64,000 bases of DNA from Piscinibacter caeni (GTDB taxonomy: Bacteria > Pseudomonadota > Gammaproteobacteria > Burkholderiales > Burkholderiaceae_C), in the NCBI GenBank assembly GCA_003265685.1, contig QJOU01000051.1, positions 1 through 64,000 on the forward strand, written 5' to 3'. Both the position numbers and the translations under genes were made by a program. The notes under the pieces are model-generated. The model was given only the letters and a program-made list of their open reading frames with translations. It was not told the origin of the DNA and ran no database searches. The stretch's first letter is position 1. Each line of letters opens with the position of its first letter. Positions 14,905-22,829 of the stretch are shown piece by piece.

Positions 14905-16029
14905 ATGACTCACAGGGCCAACTACGCCGCGTTTGTCGACGCGATCTTCGGAGCCGGAGCCGCGACGTTCGATGTCACGAAGACTGAATCGAACAACGTG
15001 ATCGGCGCGCTCGCGAACCCCAAGGGGTTCGCCGAGTTCAACGCCAACTACGAAGAGCGGCTGCGACGGATCGATGCGGCTACGAAGGTCGATGCCAGCC
15101 TTCGCAAAGACGTGCTCGGCGCCGTAAATCGCGTGGCAGAGGATGAATGGGATGGCGCGTATGCGGAGCTGTGCGCGCTGGACTACTTCTTGGCGGCCCC
15201 GCTGACTGGGCCCGGCAACGTCGAGCTGGATCGAACGCTGCCGGCAGCGGACACGCTCGCCTCAGAGATGGGCATGCAGTACGCGAATCACGACATGCAT
15301 TTGAAGGCTCTCGGCGTGTCGATGGACACCAAGAATCTCTCGGACAAAACAGGCCAGATTCTCGAAGGCATCTTCGACGAGTTCCTGAAGGGCAAGGGGA
15401 TCGCGCGCATGACGATCGTGCCGACCTACGACCACGACGACGACTTCACGCCATATGTCTTGAATCGCACCAAGCTGTTGGCCGAACTCGTGAACGCCGT
15501 GGACGTAAAGGCGAGGACGCCCCGGCTCACAAGCCAAGTCATTCCGGGACTGTCCTACGAATTCGCTTGGAACACCGGGGCTTACATCAGCGCGATCTCT
15601 TATTCCCCTGTAGAGCACGCGAAGGAGCACCACACGCTTCTGTTTGGCCACGTCAAGAAATTCTCGCGCCGGGAGCCGACGGCGATCGTCTACGTCATGT
15701 TTCCTTGGTCTGGGGAGAGCGTCTTCAATGGGTTCGGCAAGGCGGAGTTCCAGACCGAGTTTGGTAGGCAGTTCTTCAACAACTATCTCGGCTCAGCCGA
15801 TCCGGCCAGCAAGTTCAACCGGAAGGTCAGGTCGAACATCTCCGCCGGAGAAGTGACGAAGCACCTCTCCGGCGTAATCTTCTTGGATGACCGTTCCGTG
15901 ACGGCAACGAATCCGACGCTGATCAACGTTGAAGCGAGCTTCGTGTGGAACAAGAACGCCTTTCATCCGCTGGTTGGCCATCCGTTCGACGTCGAACTCC
16001 GGCGTCGAGGAGCTCTCGACCGTTCGTAG
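14905..16029 (+). CDS. Unknown protein, possible PD-(D/E)XK-type nuclease
   Basis: A 374-residue soluble protein of no family known to me. A possible nuclease signature is present: Glu88 in YAELCALDYFL, then Asp141 and Lys143 in VSMDTKNL, the spacing and D-x-K form used by PD-(D/E)XK enzymes. The second half (SYSPVEHAKEHHTLLFGH, TAIVYVMFPWSGES) is ordinary globular sequence. The ATG at 14905 has AGAAGGGGG upstream; an earlier ATG at 14872 is less well placed. It follows 14108-14845 closely and lies between Gabija and the integrase, the spot where islands swap defence genes. A role as a nuclease effector is speculative. Confidence 0.65.
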   Translation: MTHRANYAAFVDAIFGAGAATFDVTKTESNNVIGALANPKGFAEFNANYEERLRRIDAATKVDASLRKDVLGAVNRVAEDEWDGAYAELCALDYFLAAPLTGPGNVELDRTLPAADTLASEMGMQYANHDMHLKALGVSMDTKNLSDKTGQILEGIFDEFLKGKGIARMTIVPTYDHDDDFTPYVLNRTKLLAELVNAVDVKARTPRLTSQVIPGLSYEFAWNTGAYISAISYSPVEHAKEHHTLLFGHVKKFSRREPTAIVYVMFPWSGESVFNGFGKAEFQTEFGRQFFNNYLGSADPASKFNRKVRSNISAGEVTKHLSGVIFLDDRSVTATNPTLINVEASFVWNKNAFHPLVGHPFDVELRRRGALDRS

Positions 16030-16214
16030 CCTTTCGACTATCTTCAACGGCACGGGGCAGGCACGCTCTGCCGCACCAATGTTCTGATGCGCCGATGCGA
16101 CTAGCCGTAGATGTCCGGGCACTGCCATTTGCGGTCCCAATTGCAGTCCCCCCGATCTACCTGTGAGAAGTCCCTCGACCATTTGCTCCCCGAAGGCGCC
16201 ACAAGTGCAGTGAC

Positions 16215-17705
16215 CTATTCCACGGCGGTGATGTCATGTGCCGAGTGCGCCTTCTTCCTCGGTGCTCTGGAGCGCCGTGGCTCATTTGGTGGCGCCGCAA
16301 CTAGCGCCGTCAATCGCCGCCCGAGTGCATCGAACGCCTTCTGCTGCTCGCTGAAACGTCGGTCACGGATGTAGGTCCGCCTCACGCGGCTCTCGATCAT
16401 GTGATTGAGACACTCGTCGATCACGTCGCCGCTTATGCCCATACCGGCCATCATCGTGGCCGCGGTGCGGCGCAGGTCGTGCGCGGTCCACCGCCCGCCC
16501 GGCAGGACTAGGGCAGAGGTGGCCTTGCTTCGCCCCTGCAATCGGCGTGACGGCTCGCGCTGCCGATCGCTCAGTTGCTTGCCGAGTGACTTCGATCCGA
16601 CGGGGCCGGTGAGGGCGGTGTTGGGAAACAACCAGGCCACCGCCTTCGAGGAGTCGCCGGGCTCTGCCTCGCGGAGTCCGTATAGCTTCTCGAAGTGAGC
16701 CAGTGCGAAGGCGCTGAGGTGGATCGTGTGGTCTCGCTGGTTCTTGGTTTCCGGCAAGTGCCACGTCTTGCGCGCAAGGTCGACGTAGCCCAGCTTGACG
16801 TCGCTCTTGTCGGCCGCGGGCTTCAGTTCCGCAGGCTTACGGTGCGTGTCGGCCCATGCCGCCCCCAGCAGTTCGCCCACGCGCACGCCGGTGGCTAGGA
16901 TGATCCAGACCGCGCTGACGAACCGGGGTTGCAGGCCCGACTCGGGCAGGGCCTTGTTGAGCATGCGCAGCTCGTCCTCCGCCAGGACGCGGTCGCGCTC
17001 GAAATGCGTACCGCCGACATCGCGTTTGCTGACGGTGTCCAGCGGGTTGCGCATCACCAGGTCGCGTGTGAGCGCGAAGCGGAACATCTGCTTCATGTCG
17101 GTCAGCAGGATGTTGGCTGTGCGCAGCTTGCCTTCCGCCTTAACGGTGTCGAGCAGGTCGATCAGTGTGCCGCGCCTCACGTCCTCGACCGCCATCTCGC
17201 CGATCTTCGGGAAGACACGTCGTTCGAACTGCGCGCGGGCGTAGGCGCCGCCGTCCTTACGGCCGAGCCGTCGTCCGTCGGTGCCGGTTCTCGGTGCCAG
17301 GTCGATGGCGGCCCATCGATCGAAGAGCTTGCGCACCGTCAGTCGCCGCTCGGCGGCCAGCCGCGCTTCTTCTCGCGCCTCCCGATCCGCCTCGATCCGG
17401 CGACGGCGTTCGGCACGCGGATCGATGCCGTCGGACCGGGTGGCCCAGAGGCGCTTCGCCTCGGCCCTGGCATCGGCCAGCGACTTGTGCGGGTAGACGC
17501 CCATTGGGTCGTCGGGGAACAGCCGATGCCACTGTTGGGCGCCGGTGGCCGGATCGGTCAGGCGGAGGACCCAGTGGAGCGACGTGTCGCGCTTGCGCAG
17601 GTACAGCCCGCCGCCGTCGTGCAGAGGTGCCTTGGCCGCTTCGTCTTCGGCATACTTCTTCAGCGCCAGAGCGGTGAGCCGGTGGGTCTTCGCGGTGCGT
17701 GCCAT
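16215..17705 (-). CDS. int: Tyrosine recombinase (P4-type integrase)
   Basis: A 496-residue site-specific recombinase that should insert and excise the island at tRNA-Pro. The N-terminal part (ALALKKYAEDEAAKAP ... GGGLYLRKRDTS) is an arm-binding DUF4102-type domain. The catalytic domain shows Arg in ATGVRVGELLGAAW, HDLRRTAATMM with the His-x-x-Arg pair, and the Tyr in SRVRRTYIRDRRF. I chose the ATG at 17705 (MARTAKTHRLTAL). The frame is open to 17933, but that part is the reverse reading of the tRNA fragment and att region. It is transcribed away from the attachment site and is convergent with the gene at 14905-16029. Confidence 0.92.
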   Translation of the reverse strand: MARTAKTHRLTALALKKYAEDEAAKAPLHDGGGLYLRKRDTSLHWVLRLTDPATGAQQWHRLFPDDPMGVYPHKSLADARAEAKRLWATRSDGIDPRAERRRRIEADREAREEARLAAERRLTVRKLFDRWAAIDLAPRTGTDGRRLGRKDGGAYARAQFERRVFPKIGEMAVEDVRRGTLIDLLDTVKAEGKLRTANILLTDMKQMFRFALTRDLVMRNPLDTVSKRDVGGTHFERDRVLAEDELRMLNKALPESGLQPRFVSAVWIILATGVRVGELLGAAWADTHRKPAELKPAADKSDVKLGYVDLARKTWHLPETKNQRDHTIHLSAFALAHFEKLYGLREAEPGDSSKAVAWLFPNTALTGPVGSKSLGKQLSDRQREPSRRLQGRSKATSALVLPGGRWTAHDLRRTAATMMAGMGISGDVIDECLNHMIESRVRRTYIRDRRFSEQQKAFDALGRRLTALVAAPPNEPRRSRAPRKKAHSAHDITAVE

Positions 17706-17887
17706 GCAGGTGTCGGGGCGGGCTCCCTCGGGAGCGTGGCAACAGAATTGGCAACAGAATTCTGCGCGCTTGGACGACACTTTGCGAGACGCTGTCGGAC
17801 CGGAAGTTGCTGCAAGTTGTTGATTTAAAAGATATTCCGGGATGTCCTGGGATGCACCGAAACGATGCGGGACGGTCACAATCGATG

Positions 17888-17932
17888 ATGGGGTGCAAGG
17901 GGTCGCGAGTTCGAATCCCGCCACCCCGACCA
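17888..17932 (+). other. Attachment site: 3' fragment of tRNA-Pro(GGG)
   Basis: The 45 bases read as a tRNA-Pro from U33 to the end: anticodon GGG at 17890-17892, the 3' anticodon arm GCAAG, T-loop TTCGAAT at 17910-17916, acceptor strand CACCCCG, then ACCA. The matching 5' anticodon arm (CTTGC) is absent upstream, so this is a fragment, not a working tRNA. The T-stem has one A:C mismatch (17908 with 17918), showing drift. It is the att core at the right end of the island; the intact gene should be at the other end. Confidence 0.85.
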
Positions 17933-17942
17933 AAAACGGCTC

Positions 17943-17973
17943 AGGCCCAGTACCGCAAGGTGCTGGGCCTTTT
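17943..17973 (+). terminator. Rho-independent terminator after the tRNA-Pro fragment
   Basis: Arms 17943-17954 and 17959-17970 pair over 12 bp with one T-G wobble, closed by a GCAA loop and followed by TTTT. It lies 10 bp past the tRNA CCA end and so is most likely the original tRNA terminator left on the chromosomal side of the insertion. Confidence 0.8.
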
Positions 17974-18005
17974 GCTTGGCGGGGCTTGGTGGCGACGGGG
18001 CGCGC

Positions 18006-19247
18006 TCAGACCACGCGACGCGCGCGCAGCGACGCGAGCGCCGCGTCGTCGAGGCCGAGCCAGTCGTGCAGCACCTCCTCGCTGTGTTGGCCGAGCGTCG
18101 GCGGCGCGCGCCGGTAGGCCACCGGCGATTCCGACAGCCGGATCGGGTTGGCCACCAGCGGCACGGCCGGGGCCTCGGCGTGTGGCATCTCGACCCGCAG
18201 CCCGCGCGCGCGCACCTGGGCGTCGTCGAACACGCGGTCGAGCGTGTTGATCGGGCCGCAGGGCACGCCGGCGGCTTCCATCGCGTCCACCCACGCGGCG
18301 GTGGGACGGGTAGCGGTGACGGCGGCGATTGCTGCCACCAGCTCCGCGCGGTGTGCCACGCGCGCCGGGTTGGTGGCGAAGCGCGCGTCGCCGGCCCACT
18401 CGGCGTGGCCGAGCACGCGGCACAGCGCGGCAAACTGGCCGTCGTTGCCGACGGTGACGATCACATGGCCGTCCGCTGTCGGGAAGTCCTGGTACGGCAC
18501 GATGCTCGGGTGCGCATTGCCCATGCGCTGCGGCACACGGCCGCCGACGAGGTAGTTCGAGGCCTGGTTGGCCAGCGCCGCCACCTGCACGTCGAGCAGC
18601 GCCAGGTCGATGTGCTGGCCGGTGCCGCTCACGTGGCGGCGTTGCAGCGCGGCCAGCACGGCCACCGTCGCATACAGACCGGTCATCACGTCGGTCAACG
18701 CAACGCCCACCTTCAGCGGTCCGCCGCCGGGCTCGCCGTCGGGGCGCCCGGTGATGCTCATCAGCCCGCCCATGCCCTGCATCAGGAAGTCGTAGCCCGG
18801 GCGCTCCGCGTAGGGCCCGGTCTGGCCGAAGCCGGTGATGGAGCAGTAGATCAGGCGCGGGTTCAGCGCGGCCAGGCTGGCGTAATCCAGCCCGTACTGC
18901 GCCAGCCCACCGACCTTGAAGTTCTCCAGCAGCACGTCGGACTGCTGCGCCAGCTCGCGCACCAGCTGCTGTCCCTCGGGCCGCGCCAGGTCGACGGTGA
19001 CGGAGCGCTTGTTGCGGTTCGCGCTCAGGAAGTAGGCCGATTCGGCGCTCGCGCTGCCGTCCTCGCGTGGCAGCCAGGGCGGGCCCCAGGCGCGCGTGTC
19101 GTCGCCGCTGCCCGGACGCTCGACCTTGACGACATCCGCACCCAGGTCGGCCAGCAACTGGCTGCACCAGGGGCCGGCCAGCACGCGCGAGAGGTCGAGC
19201 ACGCGCAGGCCGTCCAGCGCACCCGGCGGCAGGGCAGGGCGCTCCAC
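18006..19247 (-). CDS. gcdG: Succinyl-CoA:glutarate CoA-transferase (CaiB/BaiF family)
   Basis: A 413-residue class III CoA-transferase. The N-terminus (LDGLRVLDLSRVLAGPWCSQ, LADLGADVVKVERPGSGDDT) and the RLIYCSITGFGQTGPYAERPGYD block are diagnostic; the catalytic Asp is expected in RPGYDFLMQGMGG. The GTG at 19247 is the probable start, 2 bp after the stop of the acyl-CoA dehydrogenase gene, so the two form an operon. In Burkholderiales and Pseudomonas this transferase sits beside gcdH, and it is taken to activate glutarate with succinyl-CoA in lysine/glutarate breakdown. The exact substrate rests on that context. The stop is at 18006-18008, just right of the island boundary. Confidence 0.85.
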   Translation of the reverse strand: MERPALPPGALDGLRVLDLSRVLAGPWCSQLLADLGADVVKVERPGSGDDTRAWGPPWLPREDGSASAESAYFLSANRNKRSVTVDLARPEGQQLVRELAQQSDVLLENFKVGGLAQYGLDYASLAALNPRLIYCSITGFGQTGPYAERPGYDFLMQGMGGLMSITGRPDGEPGGGPLKVGVALTDVMTGLYATVAVLAALQRRHVSGTGQHIDLALLDVQVAALANQASNYLVGGRVPQRMGNAHPSIVPYQDFPTADGHVIVTVGNDGQFAALCRVLGHAEWAGDARFATNPARVAHRAELVAAIAAVTATRPTAAWVDAMEAAGVPCGPINTLDRVFDDAQVRARGLRVEMPHAEAPAVPLVANPIRLSESPVAYRRAPPTLGQHSEEVLHDWLGLDDAALASLRARRVV

Positions 19248-19249
19248 GC

Positions 19250-20437
19250 TCAGAACGCCGCGATGCCGGTGATCGCCCGGCCGAGGATCAGCGCGTGCAC
19301 GTCGTGCGTGCCCTCGTAGGTGTTCACTACCTCGAGGTTGACCAGGTGGCGTGCGACGCCGAACTCGTCGCTGATGCCGTTGCCGCCGAGCATGTCGCGT
19401 GCGGTGCGGGCGATCTCCAGGGCCTTGCCGCAGGAGTTGCGCTTCATGATCGAGGTGATCTCGACCGCGGCCGTGCCCTCGTCCTTCATGCGCCCGAGGC
19501 GCAGGCAGCCCTGCAGGCCGAGCGTGATGTCGGTCAGCATGTCGGCGAGCTTCTTCTGCACCAGCTGGTTGGCCGCCAGCGGCTTGCCGAACTGCTTGCG
19601 GTCGAGCACGTACTGGCGCGCGCGGTGGAAGCAGTCCTCCGCCGCACCGAGCGCGCCCCAGGCGATGCCGTAGCGCGCGCTGTTCAGGCAGGTGAACGGG
19701 CCCTTCAGGCCGCGCACCTCGGGGAAGGCGTTCTCTTCGGGGCAGAACACCTCGTCCATGACGATCTCGCCGGTGATCGAGGCGCGCAGGCCGACCTTGC
19801 CGTGGATCGCCGGCGCGGTCAGTCCCTTCCAGCCCTTCTCGAGCACGAAGCCGCGGATGGCGCCCGCGTCGTCCTTGGCCCAGACGACGAACACGTCGGC
19901 GATCGGGCTGTTGGTGATCCACATCTTGCTGCCGGTGAGGCTGTAGCCGCCGTCCACCTTCTTGGCGCGCGTGACCATGCTGCCGGGGTCCGAGCCGTGG
20001 TTCGGCTCGGTCAGGCCGAAGCAGCCGATCCACTCGCCACGGGCGAGCTTCGGCAGGTACTTCTGCTTCTGCGCCTCGGTGCCGAACTCGTTGATCGGCA
20101 CCATCACCAGCGAACTCTGCACGCTCATCATCGAGCGGTAGCCGGAGTCGACCCGCTCGACCTCGCGCGCCACCAGGCCGTAGCTGACGTAGTTCAGCCC
20201 GGCGCCGCCGTAGGCCTCGGGGATGGTCGGCCCGAGCAGGCCGAGTTCGCCCATCTCGCGGAAGATGCCGGCGTCGGTCCGCTCGTGGCGGAAGGCCTCG
20301 AGCACGCGCGGTGCGAGACGATCCTGGCAGTAGGCACGCGCCGAGTCGCGCACCATGCGCTCCTCGTCGTTCAGCTGGGCGTCGAGCAGCAAGGGGTCGT
20401 CCCAGTGGAAGCTGGCCTTGGTGTGATTGGAACTCAT
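19250..20437 (-). CDS. gcdH: Glutaryl-CoA dehydrogenase
   Basis: A 395-residue FAD-dependent acyl-CoA dehydrogenase that oxidatively decarboxylates glutaryl-CoA to crotonyl-CoA. Family signs: [20 protein letters not shown], the flavin-binding [16 protein letters not shown] and [48 protein letters not shown], and the catalytic Glu in [20 protein letters not shown]. Length and motifs fit GcdH rather than short-chain homologues. The ATG at 20437 starts the typical [18 protein letters not shown]. It is the first gene of a gcdH-gcdG operon facing away from a LysR gene; the 112-bp divergent region holds a palindrome likely to be the operator. Confidence 0.92.
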   Translation of the reverse strand: MSSNHTKASFHWDDPLLLDAQLNDEERMVRDSARAYCQDRLAPRVLEAFRHERTDAGIFREMGELGLLGPTIPEAYGGAGLNYVSYGLVAREVERVDSGYRSMMSVQSSLVMVPINEFGTEAQKQKYLPKLARGEWIGCFGLTEPNHGSDPGSMVTRAKKVDGGYSLTGSKMWITNSPIADVFVVWAKDDAGAIRGFVLEKGWKGLTAPAIHGKVGLRASITGEIVMDEVFCPEENAFPEVRGLKGPFTCLNSARYGIAWGALGAAEDCFHRARQYVLDRKQFGKPLAANQLVQKKLADMLTDITLGLQGCLRLGRMKDEGTAAVEITSIMKRNSCGKALEIARTARDMLGGNGISDEFGVARHLVNLEVVNTYEGTHDVHALILGRAITGIAAF

Positions 20438-20521
20438 TTCGGGGTCACCGCGGAGAAGGTGTGGTGGCGGGACTTTAGAGGGGTTGCGCCCGGATCGCAA
20501 ACGACTTGTTCGCACCGACTC

Positions 20522-20536
20522 GTGCGCATGGCGCAC
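20522..20536. promoter_or_regulatory. Palindrome in the gcdH/gcdR divergent region
   Basis: GTGCGC-ATG-GCGCAC, a perfect 6-3-6 inverted repeat, 14 bp before the LysR ATG and 85 bp before gcdH. It resembles the dyad sites bound by LysR-type regulators and is a candidate autoregulatory operator. Confidence 0.5.
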
Positions 20537-20549
20537 AATTCAGACCCCC

Positions 20550-21440
20550 ATGCGTCGGAAAATCCCCTCCACCGCCGCGCTGGCCGCCTTCGAGGCGGCC
20601 GCGCGCCACCAGAGCTACACCAAGGCGGCCGAAGAACTCGCGGTGACGCAGAGCGCGGTGTGCCGCCAGATCGCCGCGCTGGAAGACTTCCTCGGCGTGC
20701 GCCTCTTCCAGCGCAGCCGCCGCGGGGTGGCGCTGACCGACGCCGGGCAGCGCTACGGCCGGCAGGTGCGCGCGCGGCTGGAGGAGGTCGAACGCGATGC
20801 GCTGGAACTGATGTCGCGCGGCGCCGAAGGCGTGGCGCTCGAGCTCGGGGTCGTGCCGACCTTCGCCACCAAGTGGCTGCTGCCGCGCCTGCCCGACTTC
20901 ACCCGGGCGCACCCGTCGATCCAGGTCCACCTGACCGCGCGCACGCGGCCCTTCCTGTTCGACGACACCCCGTTCCATGCCGCGATCCATGCCGGAACCG
21001 GCCCGTGGCCCGGCACCGAGAGCCTGTTCCTGCTGCCGGAAAGCCTGGTCGCCGTGGCGAGCCCGGCGCTGGCCGCGGGGCGGCGCGACTTCGCTGCCGG
21101 CGACTGGCAGTCCGTGGTGCTGCTGCAGCAGGGCACTCGGCCCTACGCCTGGCGCGACTGGTTTGCCGCGCAGGGGCTGCGGGTCGAGGGCGACCTCGCC
21201 GGCCCACGGCTGGAACTGTTCTCCATGCTCGCCGAGGCGGCCATCCGCGGCATGGGCGTGGCGCTGGTGCCACCGTTCCTCGTGGAGGACGAACTGGCGC
21301 GCGGCCTGCTGCTGACGGTCTCGCCGCAGGCCGTGCCGAGCGGCCGGGCCTATCGCCTGATCTATCCGGAGCGTGAGTCCGGCAGTGCCGCGCTGCGCCT
21401 CTTCGGCGCCTGGTTGCAGGCGCAGGCGACCGCGGCCTGA
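20550..21440 (+). CDS. gcdR: LysR-type regulator (GcvA-like), likely glutarate regulator
   Basis: A 296-residue LysR-type activator. The helix-turn-helix is near the N-terminus (STAALAAFEAAARHQSYTKA then VTQSAVCRQIAALEDFLGVR), and the effector domain starts near residue 90 (LELGVVPTFATKWLLPRLPD), typical of the GcvA/AmpR branch. It is divergent from gcdH-gcdG, the standard position for GcdR, so control of glutaryl-CoA dehydrogenase genes in response to glutarate is the likely role. The ATG at 20550 gives the expected MRRKIPSTAALAAFEAAAR start; the open frame before it runs through the promoter. Confidence 0.87.
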   Translation: MRRKIPSTAALAAFEAAARHQSYTKAAEELAVTQSAVCRQIAALEDFLGVRLFQRSRRGVALTDAGQRYGRQVRARLEEVERDALELMSRGAEGVALELGVVPTFATKWLLPRLPDFTRAHPSIQVHLTARTRPFLFDDTPFHAAIHAGTGPWPGTESLFLLPESLVAVASPALAAGRRDFAAGDWQSVVLLQQGTRPYAWRDWFAAQGLRVEGDLAGPRLELFSMLAEAAIRGMGVALVPPFLVEDELARGLLLTVSPQAVPSGRAYRLIYPERESGSAALRLFGAWLQAQATAA

Positions 21441-21452
21441 TCGGCATCAAGG

Positions 21453-21488
21453 ATTATTATTGAGAAGCATTCCTATTTGAGCTAGGAT
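21453..21488 (+). promoter_or_regulatory. Sigma-70 promoter with Fur-like box before bfd
   Basis: TTGAGA (21460-21465), a 17-bp spacer and TAGGAT (21483-21488) form a promoter whose start would be about 21 bp before the ATG. An AT-rich imperfect dyad (GGATTATTATTGAGAAGCAT) covers the -35; read on the other strand it resembles a Fur box. Iron repression of bfd is well known; the site here is by eye. Confidence 0.5.
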
Positions 21489-21515
21489 GGCTGCATCCGC
21501 TCCGAGGACCGCGCC

Positions 21516-21734
21516 ATGATCGTCTGCCTGTGCCACCGCATCTCCGATCGGGACATCGTCCGGGCGGTGGAGTCGGGCACCGATTGCTTCGAGGCACTGC
21601 AGGACGACACCCGGCTGGCCTCGTCCTGCGGTTGCTGCCACGACTGTGCGCGCGAGGTGTTCGAGGACGCTCGGCAACGGGTCGGTGCCAGCACCACGCC
21701 CGAGCGGCGCGTCATCGCGCTGGTGGCCGGCTGA
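21516..21734 (+). CDS. bfd: Bacterioferritin-associated ferredoxin
   Basis: A 72-residue [2Fe-2S] protein that passes electrons to bacterioferritin to release stored iron. The four cluster cysteines are visible in the Bfd arrangement, C-x-C near residue 4 (MIVCLCHRISDRD) and C-x2-C in SSCGCCHDC near residue 41. Length matches the family. It stands alone behind a promoter with a Fur-like box, so it is expected to be made when iron is scarce. No bacterioferritin gene lies in the window. The convergent small gene at 21753 begins right after its stop. Confidence 0.9.
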   Translation: MIVCLCHRISDRDIVRAVESGTDCFEALQDDTRLASSCGCCHDCAREVFEDARQRVGASTTPERRVIALVAG

Positions 21735-21752
21735 GCGCCCGCCGGGTTGTCC

Positions 21753-21983
21753 TCAGGCTGCCGCCGCCGCGGATGCGGCGATGCATTGATTGCACCTGCC
21801 CACCCCGGGCAGGCGCGGATCGGGCCGGCCGTCGCCGGTCTTGAAGTTGGCCTGGCAGCGCCGGCAGACGTACATCTTCGAACTCGACATCATCGGGCGG
21901 ATGCCCGGCTCGGAGGCCGGACGGGCGGCGGTGTACTCGGCCTGCGTCTGGCGCAGCTTGGGTGTGCTGTCGTTGGTCGGCAT
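21753..21983 (-). CDS. Small zinc-ribbon-like hypothetical protein
   Basis: A 76-residue protein with two CxxC pairs (YVCRRCQANF ... GRCNQCIAAS), the pattern of a small zinc ribbon, between a polar N-terminus and an alanine tail. I recognise it only as a conserved hypothetical of Burkholderiales. The start is uncertain: ATG at 21983 (MPTNDSTPKLRQ) is preferred, ATG at 22010 is the alternative, and neither has a clear ribosome site. A rubredoxin-like or nucleic-acid-binding role is possible but unproven. Confidence 0.55.
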   Translation of the reverse strand: MPTNDSTPKLRQTQAEYTAARPASEPGIRPMMSSSKMYVCRRCQANFKTGDGRPDPRLPGVGRCNQCIAASAAAAA

Positions 21984-22172
21984 GGGAGGCGAGGGGTGTC
22001 GAGTCGTCATAGGGGGAAGCGAAGAGCGGAGGCAGGCCCGAAGCAGATGGGGGCGCCGGCGCCGGCGTCAACCCGCTATTGTCGGCGCAATCCGGCCGGA
22101 CGGCGCAACAGGATGCACGAGAGGTCGCACCGGCGACGCTGGCTTGGCCGCCGCGACGCTAGAGTGCCGCCC

Positions 22173-22778
22173 ATGGAGCGCCCCATCATCGCGCTGGACG
22201 CCGACGGTGTTCTGCTCGACTACCACCTCGCCTACGCCGACGCCTGGCAGCGTGCCTTCGGCGAGTACCCGGCCGAGCGCGATCCGCTGGCCTACTGGCC
22301 GATGGATCGCTGGCAGGTCGAACGCCTCGGCCTGATCAAGCGGGCGCGCTTCCGCGCCGAGTTCGGCGAGCCGTTCTGGTCCACCGTCCCGTCGATTCCC
22401 GGGGCTGTCGAGGCCTGCCACCGGCTGCACGCGGCCGGCTACACGCTGGTGTGCGTCTCGGCGCTCGAGCCGCGGTTCGAGGAGGCCCGGCGCCGCAACC
22501 TGCGCGCGCTGGACTTCCCGATCGAGCGGGTCATCGCCACCGGCGACGCCGGCCGGGACCGCAGCCCGAAGGCCGACGCCGTCGAACAGCTCGCGCCGCA
22601 GGCCTTCGTCGACGACTACCTGCCGTACTTCCGCGGTATCCCGGGCCCGGTGCACACGGCGCTGGTCACGCGCCGCGCGCCCAACGGCAGCCCGAACGTC
22701 GGGCCCGACCTCGAACTGGCCTCGAGCACGCACCACGACCTGGCCGACTTCGTCGACTTCTGGCTCGCGCGGCGCTGA
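22173..22778 (+). CDS. HAD-family hydrolase
   Basis: A 201-residue haloacid-dehalogenase-type phosphatase. Motif I is IALDADGVLLDYH at the N-terminus with the two catalytic Asp residues. A cap region follows (ERDPLAYWPMDRWQVERLGL). Motif II is the Ser in LVCVSALEP, the motif III Lys is in DRSPKADAV and the motif IV acid pair in QAFVDDYLPYF. The start at 22173 is the first ATG with a normal HAD N-terminus. The substrate is unknown. It lies alone between the zinc-ribbon gene and the 3' end of the pyrophosphatase. Confidence 0.8.
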   Translation: MERPIIALDADGVLLDYHLAYADAWQRAFGEYPAERDPLAYWPMDRWQVERLGLIKRARFRAEFGEPFWSTVPSIPGAVEACHRLHAAGYTLVCVSALEPRFEEARRRNLRALDFPIERVIATGDAGRDRSPKADAVEQLAPQAFVDDYLPYFRGIPGPVHTALVTRRAPNGSPNVGPDLELASSTHHDLADFVDFWLARR

Positions 22779-22829
22779 AACGAAAGGGGGCCGGCGCGCG
22801 GCCAGCCCCCAAGGTCGGGCGATGCGGGC

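Larger units (their letters stand above)
1..17932. mobile_element. Right-hand part of an integrated conjugative element / genomic island
   Basis: The stretch ends at a partial tRNA-Pro 3' sequence with a tyrosine recombinase beside it, the usual layout of an island inserted in a tRNA gene. Inside are conjugation-type genes (VirB1-like transglycosylase and exported partner), a long ParB, an AlpA-type regulator, an anti-phage pair and metabolic cargo. Chromosomal housekeeping genes begin immediately to the right. The fragment reads rightward into its terminator, so the reconstituted intact tRNA should lie at the left end, which is beyond the window. That everything from base 1 belongs to one element is inferred; nested or adjacent elements are possible. 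Confidence 0.75.

Noticed and set aside
17706-17933. Upstream extension of the integrase reading frame through the att site
   Set aside because: The extra 76 residues are the reverse translation of the tRNA fragment and flanking DNA; the canonical integrase N-terminus starts at the ATG at 17705.
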